Part shown: positions 47,861 to 58,983 of the stretch, piece by piece
How positions within the stretch are numbered: position 1 is the first letter of the stretch
How the letters are laid out: every line of letters starts with the position of its first letter
NCBI GenBank assembly: GCA_028023455.1
Contig: JAQFVV010007242.1
Location: 1 to 64,000, forward strand
Reading direction: 5' to 3'
DNA length: 64,000 nucleotides
Origin: Epiperipatus broadwayi
Taxonomy: Eukaryota > Onychophora > Udeonychophora > Euonychophora > Peripatidae
Program-made: the position numbers and the translations under genes
The notes under the pieces: model-generated
The model's input: the letters and a program-made list of their open reading frames with translations, nothing else
The model's database searches: none
Told to the model about the DNA's origin: nothing

Positions 47861-48074
47861 AATTATCTGCCAGAACACAAAAATGTTTAAAGAAATTCAG
47901 TTTATTTGCGACTTTTTGCTCTTATAAAAATCAAGGATATTATAGTTATTCTATGCATTTGAGTACATGTATCCATATGCATATATTTGTTCATTGCATT
48001 TTTATATATATATTTGTAATATAAAAATTAATCATCTTATTTTAGTGACTACTCTTTCTTATTGCATTGCCAAA

Positions 48075-48345
48075 TATATACCATGTAATACTAAATCATC
48101 CATGCACGTTACTACTGTTAGACAGCTTTATTTACCACCCTCTTTTTACAGTTGAGGTTAGGAGATATAAAGTTCTGAAGAAGATTGCTGGGGCAATCGA
48201 AACTGTAAAATGAGGGTGATTAGAAGATATAAAATTTTGAAGAAGATTTCTGGGGCAATCAAAACTGTAAAAGAGGGTGATAACTAAAGCATTGTGTAAC
48301 AGTAGTAAAGTGCATGGACGATTTAGACTTATATGGTACTTTAAT
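48075..48345 (+). repeat. Inverted repeat around two hammerhead-like motifs
   Basis: Arms 48079-48152 and 48260-48340 are inverted copies (CCATGCAC.TTACTACTGTTA; CACCCTC.TTTTACAG). Between them a 62-bp unit is duplicated. Each unit has CTGAAGA or TTGAAGA, an AGATTGC/GCAATC-type stem and GAAAC or AAAAC, then TGTAA. In the first copy stem II is a perfect 6-bp pair. There is one extra A after the core and stem I is weak. Confidence 0.6.
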
Positions 48346-49370
48346 GACTATTTATAATTTTTCAATTACATCTATCAATAAATATTAAATAAAGATTAAG
48401 AATGTGTAATCATGTATTTATTTTATAGAATCAAAATATAAATTATAAGGTAAAAAGAAAGTAATGTTAAATAAAAGAATACAACCATTGAAAGAATTTA
48501 ATTACAAAATACATGCCCCTTCAGGTAGCAGATACAATTTGATGAAAATAATTTATCTAGAAAATTAAGCCCCAATAAAAACTCTGGTTCTGTAGGTTGG
48601 GGATTGAGGTGCAAGTTTACAATTTAATGCTCAAAAGAAAAAAAAATGAAACCAAATATATTTTCAGCATATTAAAGCAACCAAAAAAATATGATACAGT
48701 CAAAACAAATATCAAAATAACTGTCTTGTCAGGTTTCCGGAAGTAACAAATGATAAGGTGACTTTTTAGAAGCAGTTAATGTTTGTCCACAATTTAGATT
48801 TAAGCTTTGTAGAGTTTAGAATTTCTTTCAACATGCCATGGATTTGGAAACTGTTTTAATATTGCATTAACTACAGATTTTATATTATTTGTCTGATAAT
48901 CCCTGGTGTATATAAATATGTTATAGTGATTTTCTTTGTTTTCTTTCCATTTGATGTTTCTTTTTTCTGCCTATCACCATTCAGTTGATTAAGATGATTT
49001 TTATTTAGAATTCACTTGTTTCAACTGGATAACAATCTAGGTATCTTTTAGCTCTCAAGTCAAGTCATGATACCCTTATAATAAACACAACAGAGTAAAA
49101 AAAGCACCAAAAAACTGCTTATCCACATTTATACTAATAATTTTAACAACTTTCAAGTAAGCTATACCTTACTAAATATGTAACTCTGATAATATAAACA
49201 TATTTCCAGAACAAACAAGTCTGAAAACATTACTATGATAATTCAAAAGTCAGTTCCCAAAGAATCATTTAAATAAACCTGAAAATTTGACAAATAGATT
49301 TAAAAATTGCTACAAGAAAAAGGTTCATTATTTTCCAAGTTAATTATAAATTTATTTAATATGTAAATAA
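48346..49370. other. AT-rich spacer
   Basis: I see no gene and no assignable repeat. Confidence 0.4.
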
Positions 49371-49545
49371 TATTTATTAAGGCTGTGACCTCAAGAATGT
49401 GTGCGTAAAATGCGATTGTAGGGACCTCTACAGGTCTTAACCCCTCTTTTCTTCCAAAACGTAAGCTTGTGGTCAAAACCTGCAGAGGTCACTACGATCG
49501 CATTTTTACGTGCACATTCTTGAGCTTACAGCCTTAGTAAATATT
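49371..49545. repeat. Palindromic MITE-like element
   Basis: TTAAGGCTGTGACCTCAAGA... at the left pairs with ...TCTTGAGCTTACAGCCTTAG at the right, arms about 65 bp, with the inner part CCTCTTTTCTTCC. It shares AGGGACCTCTACAG and AAGCTTGTGG with 29150-29665, where the parts are in a different arrangement. Confidence 0.75.
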
Positions 49546-50034
49546 TCGAAGTTAATCTAAATGATTTTTGGGGAAATTTGTCTTGTGAATTGTCAAGATA
49601 ATATTTTTAGATTTGATTATTCCATAAATCGGTTTATATATATACCACACAGATGGAGAAAATTAATATTGTTAATAATATCATATTATTTAATGATTTA
49701 CTTTTAATATTAATACAAATGAATAACTATTTTAATATAATAAAATTCTATTAAAATTGATAGAAGGGAATTTGCTTAAGATAGCGAATACATTTTAATG
49801 ATAAAGAATTGTGAAATGAGGTAAAAAATTTATTTGTAGATATTTAAAAAAATGATAAGATGAAAATCATGAAAGCAATAAAATAGTTCATTCAAATATA
49901 AAAATGAGTAAAACTAAAAATCATTAGTTACTAGATAAAAAAGATTAAATATAGTTTTTAATAAGACAGCCACATAGCAATCACACTTTTATGTATTTTG
50001 AAATTTTTCAAAATATGTATTGACAAGCATAATA
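49546..50034. other. AT-rich spacer
   Basis: I see no gene and no assignable repeat. Confidence 0.4.
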
Positions 50035-50440
50035 TATATAATATATATTTATGATTCTGAAACTTAAACATTTAACAGAAGAGCAATACAGAGACTTCAG
50101 ACCATTCAAAGGAATATGGAAAGATGCATGTTATGAGTAACAAAAATGGATTAAAAATGTGGGTGAGAGAACAAACACACATTACAGACATCACTGAAAG
50201 ATATGAGACTAAAATGGAGTTGCTAGAAGAGATAATAATAGATGGACAGTTAAAATTTTAAACTGGATTCCAAGAGATTTTAAAAGACCTAGAAAGAAAC
50301 CACATGTAAGATGGGCAGATAAAATAAAAACTGTGTGGGTATGATGTAGGTAAGAGACCCTAGAGATCAGAAAAGATGAATTGGACTTGGAAAGATCTTC
50401 ATTCTGCAGTGATCAATGATAATTAAAAATGATGATGATT
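50035..50440 (+). mobile_element. RTE-type LINE 3' end
   Basis: FNRRAIQRLQTIQRNMERCM-like codons, then a DNRWTVKILNWIPRDF-like segment and a GATGATGAT tail at 50430. It is longer than the copies at 9.3 and 26.2 kb. Confidence 0.75.
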
Positions 50441-50920
50441 ATAAATATAATTTAAAATTCAAGTATTCAATTTGGAGTTTTAATAAATATCTCTCGGTTA
50501 ATTTAAATTTTACACTTGAATTGTTTAAATATACGTGCTTTTATATATTTACGACAAGCTAGAGAAATGTGCAACCACCTTCTAGTTGTTGCTAAACAAT
50601 TATAAACAAGTATCTTAATAGTTGAACTCAGTTATTAATTATCAATATGTGGGGAGCTGTAAGTTTTGCATATTGTTAGCATCGTAAATGGATCTTTTCT
50701 ATATATGTTGAATTATTGGACAGGCGTATGTTTAAAAAGGAGTTAAAAGATACTAGTAATTGTTTAATCTATTTTATAGTTTAAATGCTCTTTCTGTCAT
50801 CTCAGAATTTTGAAAACTATTTGAAAATGTTTGGTGATCTATGGATTTACTGCTATATAAATGTACGATTTATTCCAAATGTTTCACTAACAGTTTTATC
50901 TGATTTAAAACGAAATTGAA

Positions 50921-51785
50921 TTTTAGTACATGGTTCCATCATTAGTTCAGATGTGAAAACCCATTGAATAGTTCTATTGCTTAGAAGTTTCTAAAAAAGT
51001 CAAGTGCCAAAATTTGAAATTGATCTGAGTATCTTATGCTCTATAGTCTGGTATTACCACTATGGTAAATCACAGAGGGTGTGAAAGTGAATGCTTTCTA
51101 GTACATGGTTCCATCATAGGTTCAGATGTAAAACCCATCGAATGAGTCTATTGCTTGGAAGTTCTTAAAAAAGTCTAGTGCCAAAATTTTAAATTGATTT
51201 GAGTATCTTATGCATTACAGTCTGGCATCACCACTATGGTAAATCATAGAGGGTGTAAAAGTGAATGTTAGTACAATATATGGTTCCATCATGGGTTCAG
51301 ATATAAAACCCATCGAATGGTTATATTGATTGGAAATTTCTGAAAAAGTCATGGGCCAGAACTGGAATTGATCTGAGTATCTTATGCTCTACAGTCTGGC
51401 ACTATCTCTATGCTAAATTTCGGAGTGCAAAAATAAGTTCTAGTACATGATTCTATCATGGGTTCAGATGTGAAACCCATGGAATGGTTCTATTGCCTGG
51501 AAGTTCATAAAGAGTCAAGGGCCAGAACTGGAAATGATCTGAGTATCTTATGCTCTACAGTCTAGCCCTATCCCTATGCTAAATCACAGAGAGTACAAAA
51601 ATGAATTCTAGTACATGGTTCCATAATAGATTTAGATGTGAAATCCATGGAATGGTTCTATTGCCTGGAAATTCATAAAAAAGTCCGGAGCCAAAACTGG
51701 AATTGATCTGATTATCTTATGCTCTACAATCTGGCACTACCACTATGCAAAATTACAGAGGACACAAAAATGAATGCCTCTCATA
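50921..51785. repeat. Tandem array, five units of about 171 bp
   Basis: Units start AGTACATGGTTCCATCAT at 50925, 51100, 51270, 51442 and 51610. Each contains TTGCCTGGAAGTTCATAA and TTATGCTCTACAGTCTGGCA, phrases like the tail and head of the common SINE, so the unit probably includes a SINE fragment. Confidence 0.9.
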
Positions 51786-52680
51786 TACATATAATTAATT
51801 ATTAAATCTGTGAACCAAGCATATTAAACTCATTTCCTGCATAAGAATAATCTATAAAATTATAGATAAGCATTCAGGATTAAGCAAAATATATGCATTT
51901 TTATCTTTTTTTCATTGAGTAAAAATAATCCAAATTTAAACATCCAACAATGTGACTGCATGCTAAACTAGAGCACCTAATAATCAGACATTTCTAAAAA
52001 TTTATGCAACAGACTACTGCACTAATGTTTCTTCCAAAAGATTGAATTTAAAACTAATTGTTGGTGGCATGTATTGTTTTATATGAAGAGTCATACATCA
52101 ATAAATTATGTAATGTAGAAAAACAATGAGATGAAAAATAAAAAATTCATATTGTACAGAAAAGATTGAGTATGCCACAAAATTAAAAGTTGGCAACAAG
52201 TCTGATATCTCTATGATAATACTGAAGAGTTTACTATCATGTTAGTAATTAGACCTATTGTATTGTTTTATTTCTTTAATAATTTTCATCAGAAGGATTT
52301 ACGTCATATACACATGTGCTGTAATGTTGTTTTACTCCCACAACATGCTATGATGAGTATGAAGGATACTCTCAAACAAAGTACAAGATAGAGACTTTGA
52401 AAAGATAAGAACATCTGTCTTATCTTTGTACTTAAATTCATTTATATAGGCCAATCTAAAGCATCTTGGAATGAGAGCATAAAGTTTTTCCATTCATCAC
52501 TTTATTATAGAATCTTCTGATCTACTATCTCAATCACCATGGTTACTGTATATTTAATTTATTAATGTAGTTTTCATATGTAATTTTCATCAGGAGAGAT
52601 TTACACCCTATAAATGTTGCATACTGTAAACAATAGTTTTTACAAAGAAATCAAGTCATATGTCACATGACCTAATTTAA
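51786..52680. other. AT-rich spacer
   Basis: TTTTCATCAG..G.ATTTAC occurs twice (52285 and 52586), possibly parts of one old repeat. No gene. Confidence 0.4.
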
Positions 52681-52684
52681 TAAG

Positions 52685-52850
52685 CTTGTATTAAGCTCTT
52701 AACAAGATTTGCAGAATATCCCCAACCCCAACAGGTTTCTGATAATGCTTGAATATCCTAGCACCTCACCGAGGAAGCCAGCAGCAGAAACCAGTCTGGG
52801 GTTAGGGATATTCTGCAAAGCTTGTTAAGAGCTTATTTGCAAGCTCTTTA
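52685..52850 (+). mobile_element. Inverted-repeat element with hammerhead (family 2)
   Basis: AAGCTCTTAACAAG.TTTGCAGAATATCCCC (52693-52722) and its inverse (52801-52835) form arms. The left arm also carries, on the minus strand, a GAAAC-CT-GTT half-core followed by GGGGTTGGGGATATT. The right arm has the complete ribozyme. Confidence 0.75.
52751..52813 (+). ncRNA. Hammerhead ribozyme, family 2
   Basis: Order: GAATATCC (52751), loop TAGC, ACCTCA, core CCGAGGA (52769-52775), stem II region AGCCAGCAGCA, GAAAC (52787-52791), CA, GTC, TGGGGT, loop TAG, GGATATTC (to 52813). The outer stem pairs 8 of 8 and the inner 6 of 6 with one G-U. Only U4 of the core is changed. Cleavage would follow 52796. 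Confidence 0.7.
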
Positions 52851-54569
52851 TATAACAATAGGTTTTCTTTATTTTAATAGATCTTAATGATCTAAAGGGC
52901 TTCATATTTTGTGATATAGCTTTAATTTTGAAATACTACAATAAACTGTAGGGAGTGGTAAGCAAATGGATAATGACTACAAATGATGATTAAATGTTAT
53001 CACTTGTTAAAGTACCTTATTGACCAAGTTTTCCAAACTATCTTCAGATGGAGAATTTAACATATATAAATATAGTAAGTCTGCCTTATCCATGGATTCA
53101 TTATCCATGGTGTCAGTAAGCATTGATTTGAATATATGTACAACTTTAATTATTCTGCAGATTACTTAATATATGATGAATTCATAATCATTTTCAAAAT
53201 TATGTTATTCCATATCTTATCCAGTACTACATGTTATTAGTCCAAAGGCTATGTTACCCCAAAAAGTAATTATAATGTCTTTTCTTTCACTTCTCAAGAA
53301 AATGATTAAATTTTATTTCATAACTAATAACTTGCTGAGAAATGCTTTTGACTTAGGAGAATTGTAATCAAAGCACTCAAACTTATCATCTAAATTGGTA
53401 TTATTAAGAAAAAACATGGGATTGATACTCAGTGGTGAACATATAAATTTATAATTAGCATATTCCACTTTGTGACAATGCTATACAAGAGTCTTTTTTG
53501 TCTTTTGCCTGGGTGTTAATAGTAATAAATCACATCTCTTTAAAAAATTTTTTACGTAACTGTTCTCTGCACACACTATTTCAATATTCTGTGGTTCAAA
53601 AGCATGGTAGATTTCACACCATGCTCCAGAAATACTGACTTCACATTGGGATCTTTCTTTGTGTAAGAATACATATACTGATGTTGCACCAGCTTAGTGG
53701 TGAGCGGGTCATTCCTATGATGGCATATCTAATTACATAATCAGCAATTATTAAAGAAATGATCTTTGAAAAATATGCTATTTATATGCTATATAATCAA
53801 ACATGAAATGATCTTTGAAAAATATGCTATTTATATGCTATATAATCAAACATGAATTCCATATATTTTTTAAAACATACAAATAAAAACATATAAAAAA
53901 CCCAAAAGATTTCCAAGATGCATTTTTATCAGAAACAGTCATCATCATCATCATATGAAATCATTTTCTTTTTACGTCATTATCCTATGTTTTAAGAGAG
54001 TATATATAATTTATTGTATATAATATGTGACATGTATGATTAGAAAAAGTGAGAAAAGTTAAAGAATAGTATTCATGTTGGTATTTAATAATTGGATGTA
54101 TATTGTTCTTTAATTGAGCATAAAGTTTATGCATGAGCATAAAAAGTAAATATTTTATAGCTTTATAAAATGATTAGGACAACTTCAAAAATGAGGGTGT
54201 TTAATTATTGAAGCACTTGTAAATCAAATGATATTACTTTGCTATATTGATAAAAACGTATACAAGCAAAGATCTGAGCAATTAAAAATGCGTCTGGGGA
54301 ATAAAATCTTATTTCACAAATCTTCAGCTGTATATTTTAAAAGAGTGAATATCCACACAAGTAGAAGAAGAGGAAGATGTTGTACAGTTAACATTTATGC
54401 TAAGTTTTAATAATTGAAATATTAATCTTTAATTGACTTTCAAATTTATATTTTGACTAAAAAAATTAATAATTTCTTGCCTGATAATTTAATTGACAAT
54501 AATCTTTAATATATTTATCCCAAATGATAACGACACAAATGAATAGTGCTTAGATAATGTCTCACTCAT
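52851..54569. other. AT-rich spacer
   Basis: TATCCATGGATTCATTATCCATGG near 53093 is a short imperfect repeat. An ATC run is at 53939-53954. No gene. Confidence 0.4.
53756..53853. repeat. 49-bp tandem duplication
   Basis: Two exact copies beginning GAAATGATCTTTGAAAAATA, at 53756 and 53805. Confidence 0.95.
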
Positions 54570-54708
54570 AAAGTATAGTAATATTTTTTACCTAAAAAAT
54601 TATTAAAACGGGCAAAACTCTTCACACAGTAGTGACACTCAGTGCAAGCCAGAGTAATCAATGGATGCCAGAAGGCTTGTGCATAAAATCCCTACCTAGT
54701 GCACACTC

Positions 54709-54767
54709 ATCCAATATCCCCAGACTAGTTTCTGGCTTGTGGCCTTTGTCAGTGAGGAGCCTTGGAT
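54709..54767 (-). ncRNA. Hammerhead ribozyme, family 1
   Basis: Minus strand: ATCCAA, loop GGC, TCCTCA, core CTGACAA, AGGCCACAAGCCA (stem GGC/GCC), GAAAC, TA, GTC, TGGGGA, loop TA, TTGGAT. All of stem I pairs; only G8 of the core is changed. Confidence 0.65.
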
Positions 54768-55158
54768 CTGAGAGCACTGCATCTAGATTTTAGGATCTAA
54801 TGTAACCCTCCAGCAACCACCTTTTATCTCTACTTAACTACAAAACTATGAGAATAAAATTGAAAACACAATAATATTTCTAATCTAAGCTCATTAGCTT
54901 ATATAGTCATATACATTTGAACTCAGTTCAATATCCATACATTTGGTATCTTTGCTTCTTTAATAACCATAGCCAACACAATCCTACTAGGCAGGATTGT
55001 TATTAAACCACCAAACACCACATGTTCAATATTTCTTATACTTTCTCTGTTATTAAAACAGGCAAAACTCTACATACAGTAGTGCCATTCAGTGCAAGCC
55101 AGAATAATCAATGGTTGCCAAAAGGTTTGTGCATAAAATCCCTATCTAGTACCTACTC

Positions 55159-55206
55159 ATCCAATATCCCCAGACTAGTTTCTGGCTTATGGCCTTTGTC
55201 AGTGAG
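55159..55206 (-). ncRNA. Hammerhead ribozyme, family 1 (stem I truncated)
   Basis: Core CTGACAA, stem II and GAAAC-TA-GTC-TGGGGATATTGGAT are kept. The 5' strand of stem I is lost after CTCA. Confidence 0.45.
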
Positions 55207-55625
55207 TAAGCAGGCATAAGAAATGGTGATGATGTGATGTTTGGTGGTTTAATACCAATCCTGCCTAGTAGAATAGTGGTGACTATGGTTATTAAAGAAC
55301 CAAAGACACCCAAAATGTGTGGGTACTGAATTGAATTCAAACCTATATGAATATATAAGCTAATGAGCTTAGATTGAAAATATTATTGTAATACTAAGCC
55401 TGCCTAGTAGGATAGTGGTGGCTATGGTTATTAAAGAAACAAAGACACCAAAATGTGTGGGTACTGATCTGAGTTCAAACCTATATAACTATATAAGCTA
55501 ATGAGCTTAGATTGAAAATATTATTGTTTTCAATTTAATTCTCATAGTTTTCTAGTTAAGTAGAGATAAAAGGTGGTTGCTGGAGGGTTACATTAGTTCC
55601 TAAGATCTAGGTGCAGTGCTCTCAG

Positions 55626-55684
55626 ATCCAAGGCTCCTCATTGACAAAGGTTACAGGCTAGACACTAGTCTGGGGATATTGGAT
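55626..55684 (+). ncRNA. Hammerhead ribozyme, family 1 (decayed)
   Basis: Stem I is fully paired (ATCCAA/TTGGAT and TCCTCA/TGGGGA). The core reads TTGACAA and GACAC, so it is inactive by expectation. Confidence 0.55.
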
Positions 55685-55865
55685 GAATAGGCACTAGATA
55701 TGGATTTTATGCACAAGCCTTCTGGCATCCATTAATTACTCTGTCTTGCACCGAGTGGAACTACCGTATGGAAAGTTTTGCCTCTTTTAATAACAGTTAT
55801 GAGCATGCATAAGAAATGGTGATCATGTGATGTTTTGTGGTTTAATAAAAAAAAGTATAGTAATA

Positions 55866-56377
55866 ATTCAAACATCTTTCAAATTTGAGTGTTTGTTTTA
55901 AATCTATAATTAGTATAAAGCTTAGGATACTGAAAGTTTTAGCTTAATCTTGTTGCATGTTGGATATGAGCCATGATCCAATGTCCCATTAAACCATAAT
56001 CTATGGCTGCAATAAACATATTTGATGCAGCATTTAATCATATAGCCAATATCAAAGAAAAATATTATATGCCATATCACTCACTACTGTAAAATATTGG
56101 AACATTTTTTATTTAAAATGGTAATAGAAGTCATGGAATGTTTCTGGCCTTCATTATATGATAAATCAAAAGAATTAATTTAGTAGTAACAGACTATACT
56201 GAAGTTGGTTGGTTGTTGGTAACCAATTCATAAACATACTGAACATATATATCTGAATGCTCTCTCTCTCTCTCTCTCTGATTTTATAAATGAATAAATT
56301 TTGTCCTAACTATATTATTCTACCTTTTTATCACAATTATTTTTGTTGATATCTCAATATGTGTATTTTATAAATTA
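55866..56377. other. AT-rich spacer
   Basis: A (CT)n run lies at 56260-56280. No gene. Confidence 0.5.
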
Positions 56378-56388
56378 CATCATAGATA

Positions 56389-56669
56389 TGATAAGAGTAC
56401 CAAACTCTCAATACAGTAGTGCCACCAAGTGCTAGCCTTTGTAATCAATGGATGTAGGAAGGTGTGTGCATAACATCCCTATCTAGTGCCTACTCATCCA
56501 ATATCCCCGGATTAGTTTTTAGCATAGAGATTTTATGCACACTTTCCTGCATCCATTAATTACAAAGGTCTGCACTTGGTGGCACTACTGTATGGAGAGT
56601 TTGATACTCTTATTAACAGCACGTGTAAGTATGTGAAATGGTGATCATGTGATGACTTGATGGTTTTAT
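56389..56669 (+). mobile_element. Fold-back element, family 1 (copy I)
   Basis: CATCATAGATA at 56378-56388 and 56670-56680 is a perfect 11-bp duplication. Both arms are present (ACTCTCAATACAGTAGTGCC and GGCACTACTGTATGGAGAGT), with the tail at the right. The hammerhead is deleted except for a diverged 3' half on the minus strand near 56500. Confidence 0.85.
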
Positions 56670-56680
56670 CATCATAGATA

Positions 56681-58218
56681 CATCATATATGTTAAACATT
56701 TATATCACATATAAATTTATTATCAATAGTTTTAGGCAGTGCCATAATTTGGCACGTGCAACAGGTGCATAGGTAAAAGTTCTAAGACGGCCAAAACTCT
56801 AAAATGGCATATAAAAAATATGGTCACTTTGTTTTCATTTTGTTGCCATGTTAAATGATTATATAAAGTTCTTGATTATAATTAAAAATTAACCGATCAG
56901 TAAAAAACAACTATTAAATAGAAATTTTAACTTTAACGTAAAACATTACAGAATCAATTTTGTGCTGTGGTGTTTGAATCTAGGAGACAAGTTTTAATAC
57001 AATCATGACTACTTACTTATCAATCTGAGCAGTAAAATTTTAGTTTCATTAAAATCATAATGATTATCTATGATTGCTAAATATTTGAGAGTAAGTTTTA
57101 TTCAATTAATTAAATTTAACTTTCAAAGATAAGTTGTTGAAGATTTCTAGAGTATTTTTATATCTATTATACATTCTTAATTAACTTTTAGCTACCACTA
57201 ACCTACTTATGCTTTAAAGATGGCCATCTTTTGCCACATAAATAAATTGACATTAATTCAGAAAGTGGTATTGTCATTTACAACCGATTCTTTTAAATCT
57301 TTGAAGGTTAACTTTACTTACTTAATTAAATAAAACATATTATCCAATATTTAGCAATCATAAATAATCATAAGTAATGTAGACTAAAAGGTCTAAATCA
57401 TAAGGACATAATCATGTATAGAATAATCCATATTGTATTCTGTTTTGCTGTAACCAAATTTCAATCCATCCACAAACTTTCATGCCATATCTTGCTGATT
57501 TACAAAAATTGGTCGAAGATACAGGTATACTTGGAAGTTCATTTGTGAAATTTAAATCCTCAAATTTTAAAGCTTTGAAACTTATTCAAAACATTATCAC
57601 CTTAACTCTTCTTGACGTCCAATAGACTCTTTATGACTTTGTTTTAATTGAGTCATAATTGAATCATATCCAAATACCACTATTGCTTTCTCAACATTTT
57701 TCACTCTTCCTATTTGAACTGTTTCTGTGACAGAATATTTGCAACTTAAAATAAATCAAGGACCAATAAGAATAGACTGTTGGATAATTTTTGCATACTT
57801 TCAATAGAATATAATATTGCCAAGTAATATTAAACTGTAACAATGTGATTAATAATAATTTTTATTAGTCATTTATTAGACCAGAGATTACCCCAAAATG
57901 AACACTATGCTCAAGCAAGGTAGGAACTCGTTTCTATCACTTTTAATACCGTATACAGGGACATAATCATAAATATATGATGAAAGACATGTGAAAAAGT
58001 TTTATGATTCCCCAAATGCACATAATTAAACTATAGTAATTTATTATCTATATTAAATCTATACATATGCTTTCATATATATATTTCATGTCCATAAATT
58101 TAAAACCATGAAGTTTTAAATTTAAAGGTTATTAAATAATTTTAATAAATAAAAACCTACATAGATATTTTATATGCACAGATAAATGTATATGGTATAG
58201 TAATTATGAAGTTATTTT
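56681..58218. other. AT-rich spacer
   Basis: At 57470-57615 one frame is open for about 46 codons (MPYLADLQKLVEDTGILGSS...), with no family that I recognise. Nothing else stands out. Confidence 0.3.
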
Positions 58219-58338
58219 GTTAAATTAAGATAGCCAATCCTCATACTTTAATGGACAGGCTTCAATCTATTCCACAAAGTATGAGGATTGGCTATCTTAA
58301 TATATATCTGAGCACTTATAGCATATATGTGTAGAGAT

Positions 58339-58399
58339 GGTAATCTGGACCAACTGATGATTGCTGTTTTAGCATGAAATACGAATATTGGTGATTATT
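58339..58399 (+). ncRNA. Hammerhead ribozyme, family 3 (intact core)
   Basis: GGTAAT, CTGGA, CCAA, CTGATGA (58354-58360), stem II TGCT/AGCA with loop GTTTT, GAAAT (58376), ACGA, ATA, TTGG, TG, ATTATT. Outer stem I pairs 6 of 6 (two G-U), the inner 4 of 4. Stem III is A-U and U-A. Cleavage would follow 58387. Confidence 0.75.
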
Positions 58400-58815
58400 T
58401 ATCTTTTCAACATATATGTGTTCAAGTGTATCAGTGTTATGAGATAGTGTGGAGAGTGGTGGGTCATGTGAAAGTCTGTGCTCATATACCCTATATATTA
58501 CATATATAGACACAGGTATATAATAAGCCTGTGTGTTTCAGTTATTACATAGTAGAGATGTCTGCCCATCCCTTGTATATGTATTAAATGGATTATGTCC
58601 TGTACATGAGGGGTCAGATTGATCTTAGGTCAACATGGGAGTGACAAGAATCTCAGCCTCAGGGGTGGCCTTTGAGCATTTCATTATCAGATTTTTCAAT
58701 TGGATGGACGGTTGAAGAGTTGGAGTGTGTAGTAGATTGAAACCTGTCCATTAAAGTATGAGGATTGGCTATCTTAATATATATCTGAGCACTTATAACA
58801 TATATGTGTAAAGAT

Positions 58816-58876
58816 GGTAATCTGGACCAACTGATGATTGCTAGTTTAGCATGAAATACATATATTGGTGATTATT
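58816..58876 (+). ncRNA. Hammerhead ribozyme, family 3 (intact core)
   Basis: Same architecture as the copy 477 bp upstream. CTGATGA is at 58831-58837, stem II TGCTA/TAGCA, GAAAT, ACAT, ATA, TTGG. Differences from the first copy fall in loops, and stem II is one pair longer. Confidence 0.75.
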
Positions 58877-58983
58877 TATTTTTTCAACATATATGTGTTC
58901 AAGTGTATCAGTGTTATGAGATAGTGTGGAGAGTGGTAGAGCATGTGAAAGTCTGTGCTCATATACCCTATATATTAAATCAA

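Larger units (their letters stand above)
54584..55851. mobile_element. Fold-back element, family 1 (copy H, 1.27-kb palindromic composite)
   Basis: AAAGTATAGTAATA is at 54570-54583 and 55852-55865, a perfect 14-bp duplication. The left arm (54600-55005) and right arm (55245-55795) are inverted copies. The centre (55005-55250) is itself an inverted pair of family tails around one further body arm. The right arm has an extra tandem copy of about 135 bp (55262-55530). It carries two full and one partial hammerhead. The tail GGTGATCATGTGATGTTTTG ends it. Confidence 0.9.
58229..58983 (+). mobile_element. Retrozyme-like tandem repeat (family 3)
   Basis: A 220-bp segment at 58278-58500 recurs at 58757-58978 in direct order with about 95% identity by eye, so the unit is about 477 bp with one and a half units present. 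Each copy carries a hammerhead. The left end (58222-58268) is an inverted copy of 58735-58780. The flanks GTTAAATTAA (58219) and GTTAAATAAA (58984) may be a 10-bp duplication with one mismatch. No ORF. Confidence 0.75.

Noticed and set aside
53085-53125. TATCCATGGATTC...TATCCATGG as the end of a pogo/Tigger-type transposon
   Set aside because: No partner inverted repeat or TA duplication was found.
57470-57615. 46-codon frame MPYLADLQKL...
   Set aside because: No recognisable domain, splice context or flanking coding sequence.
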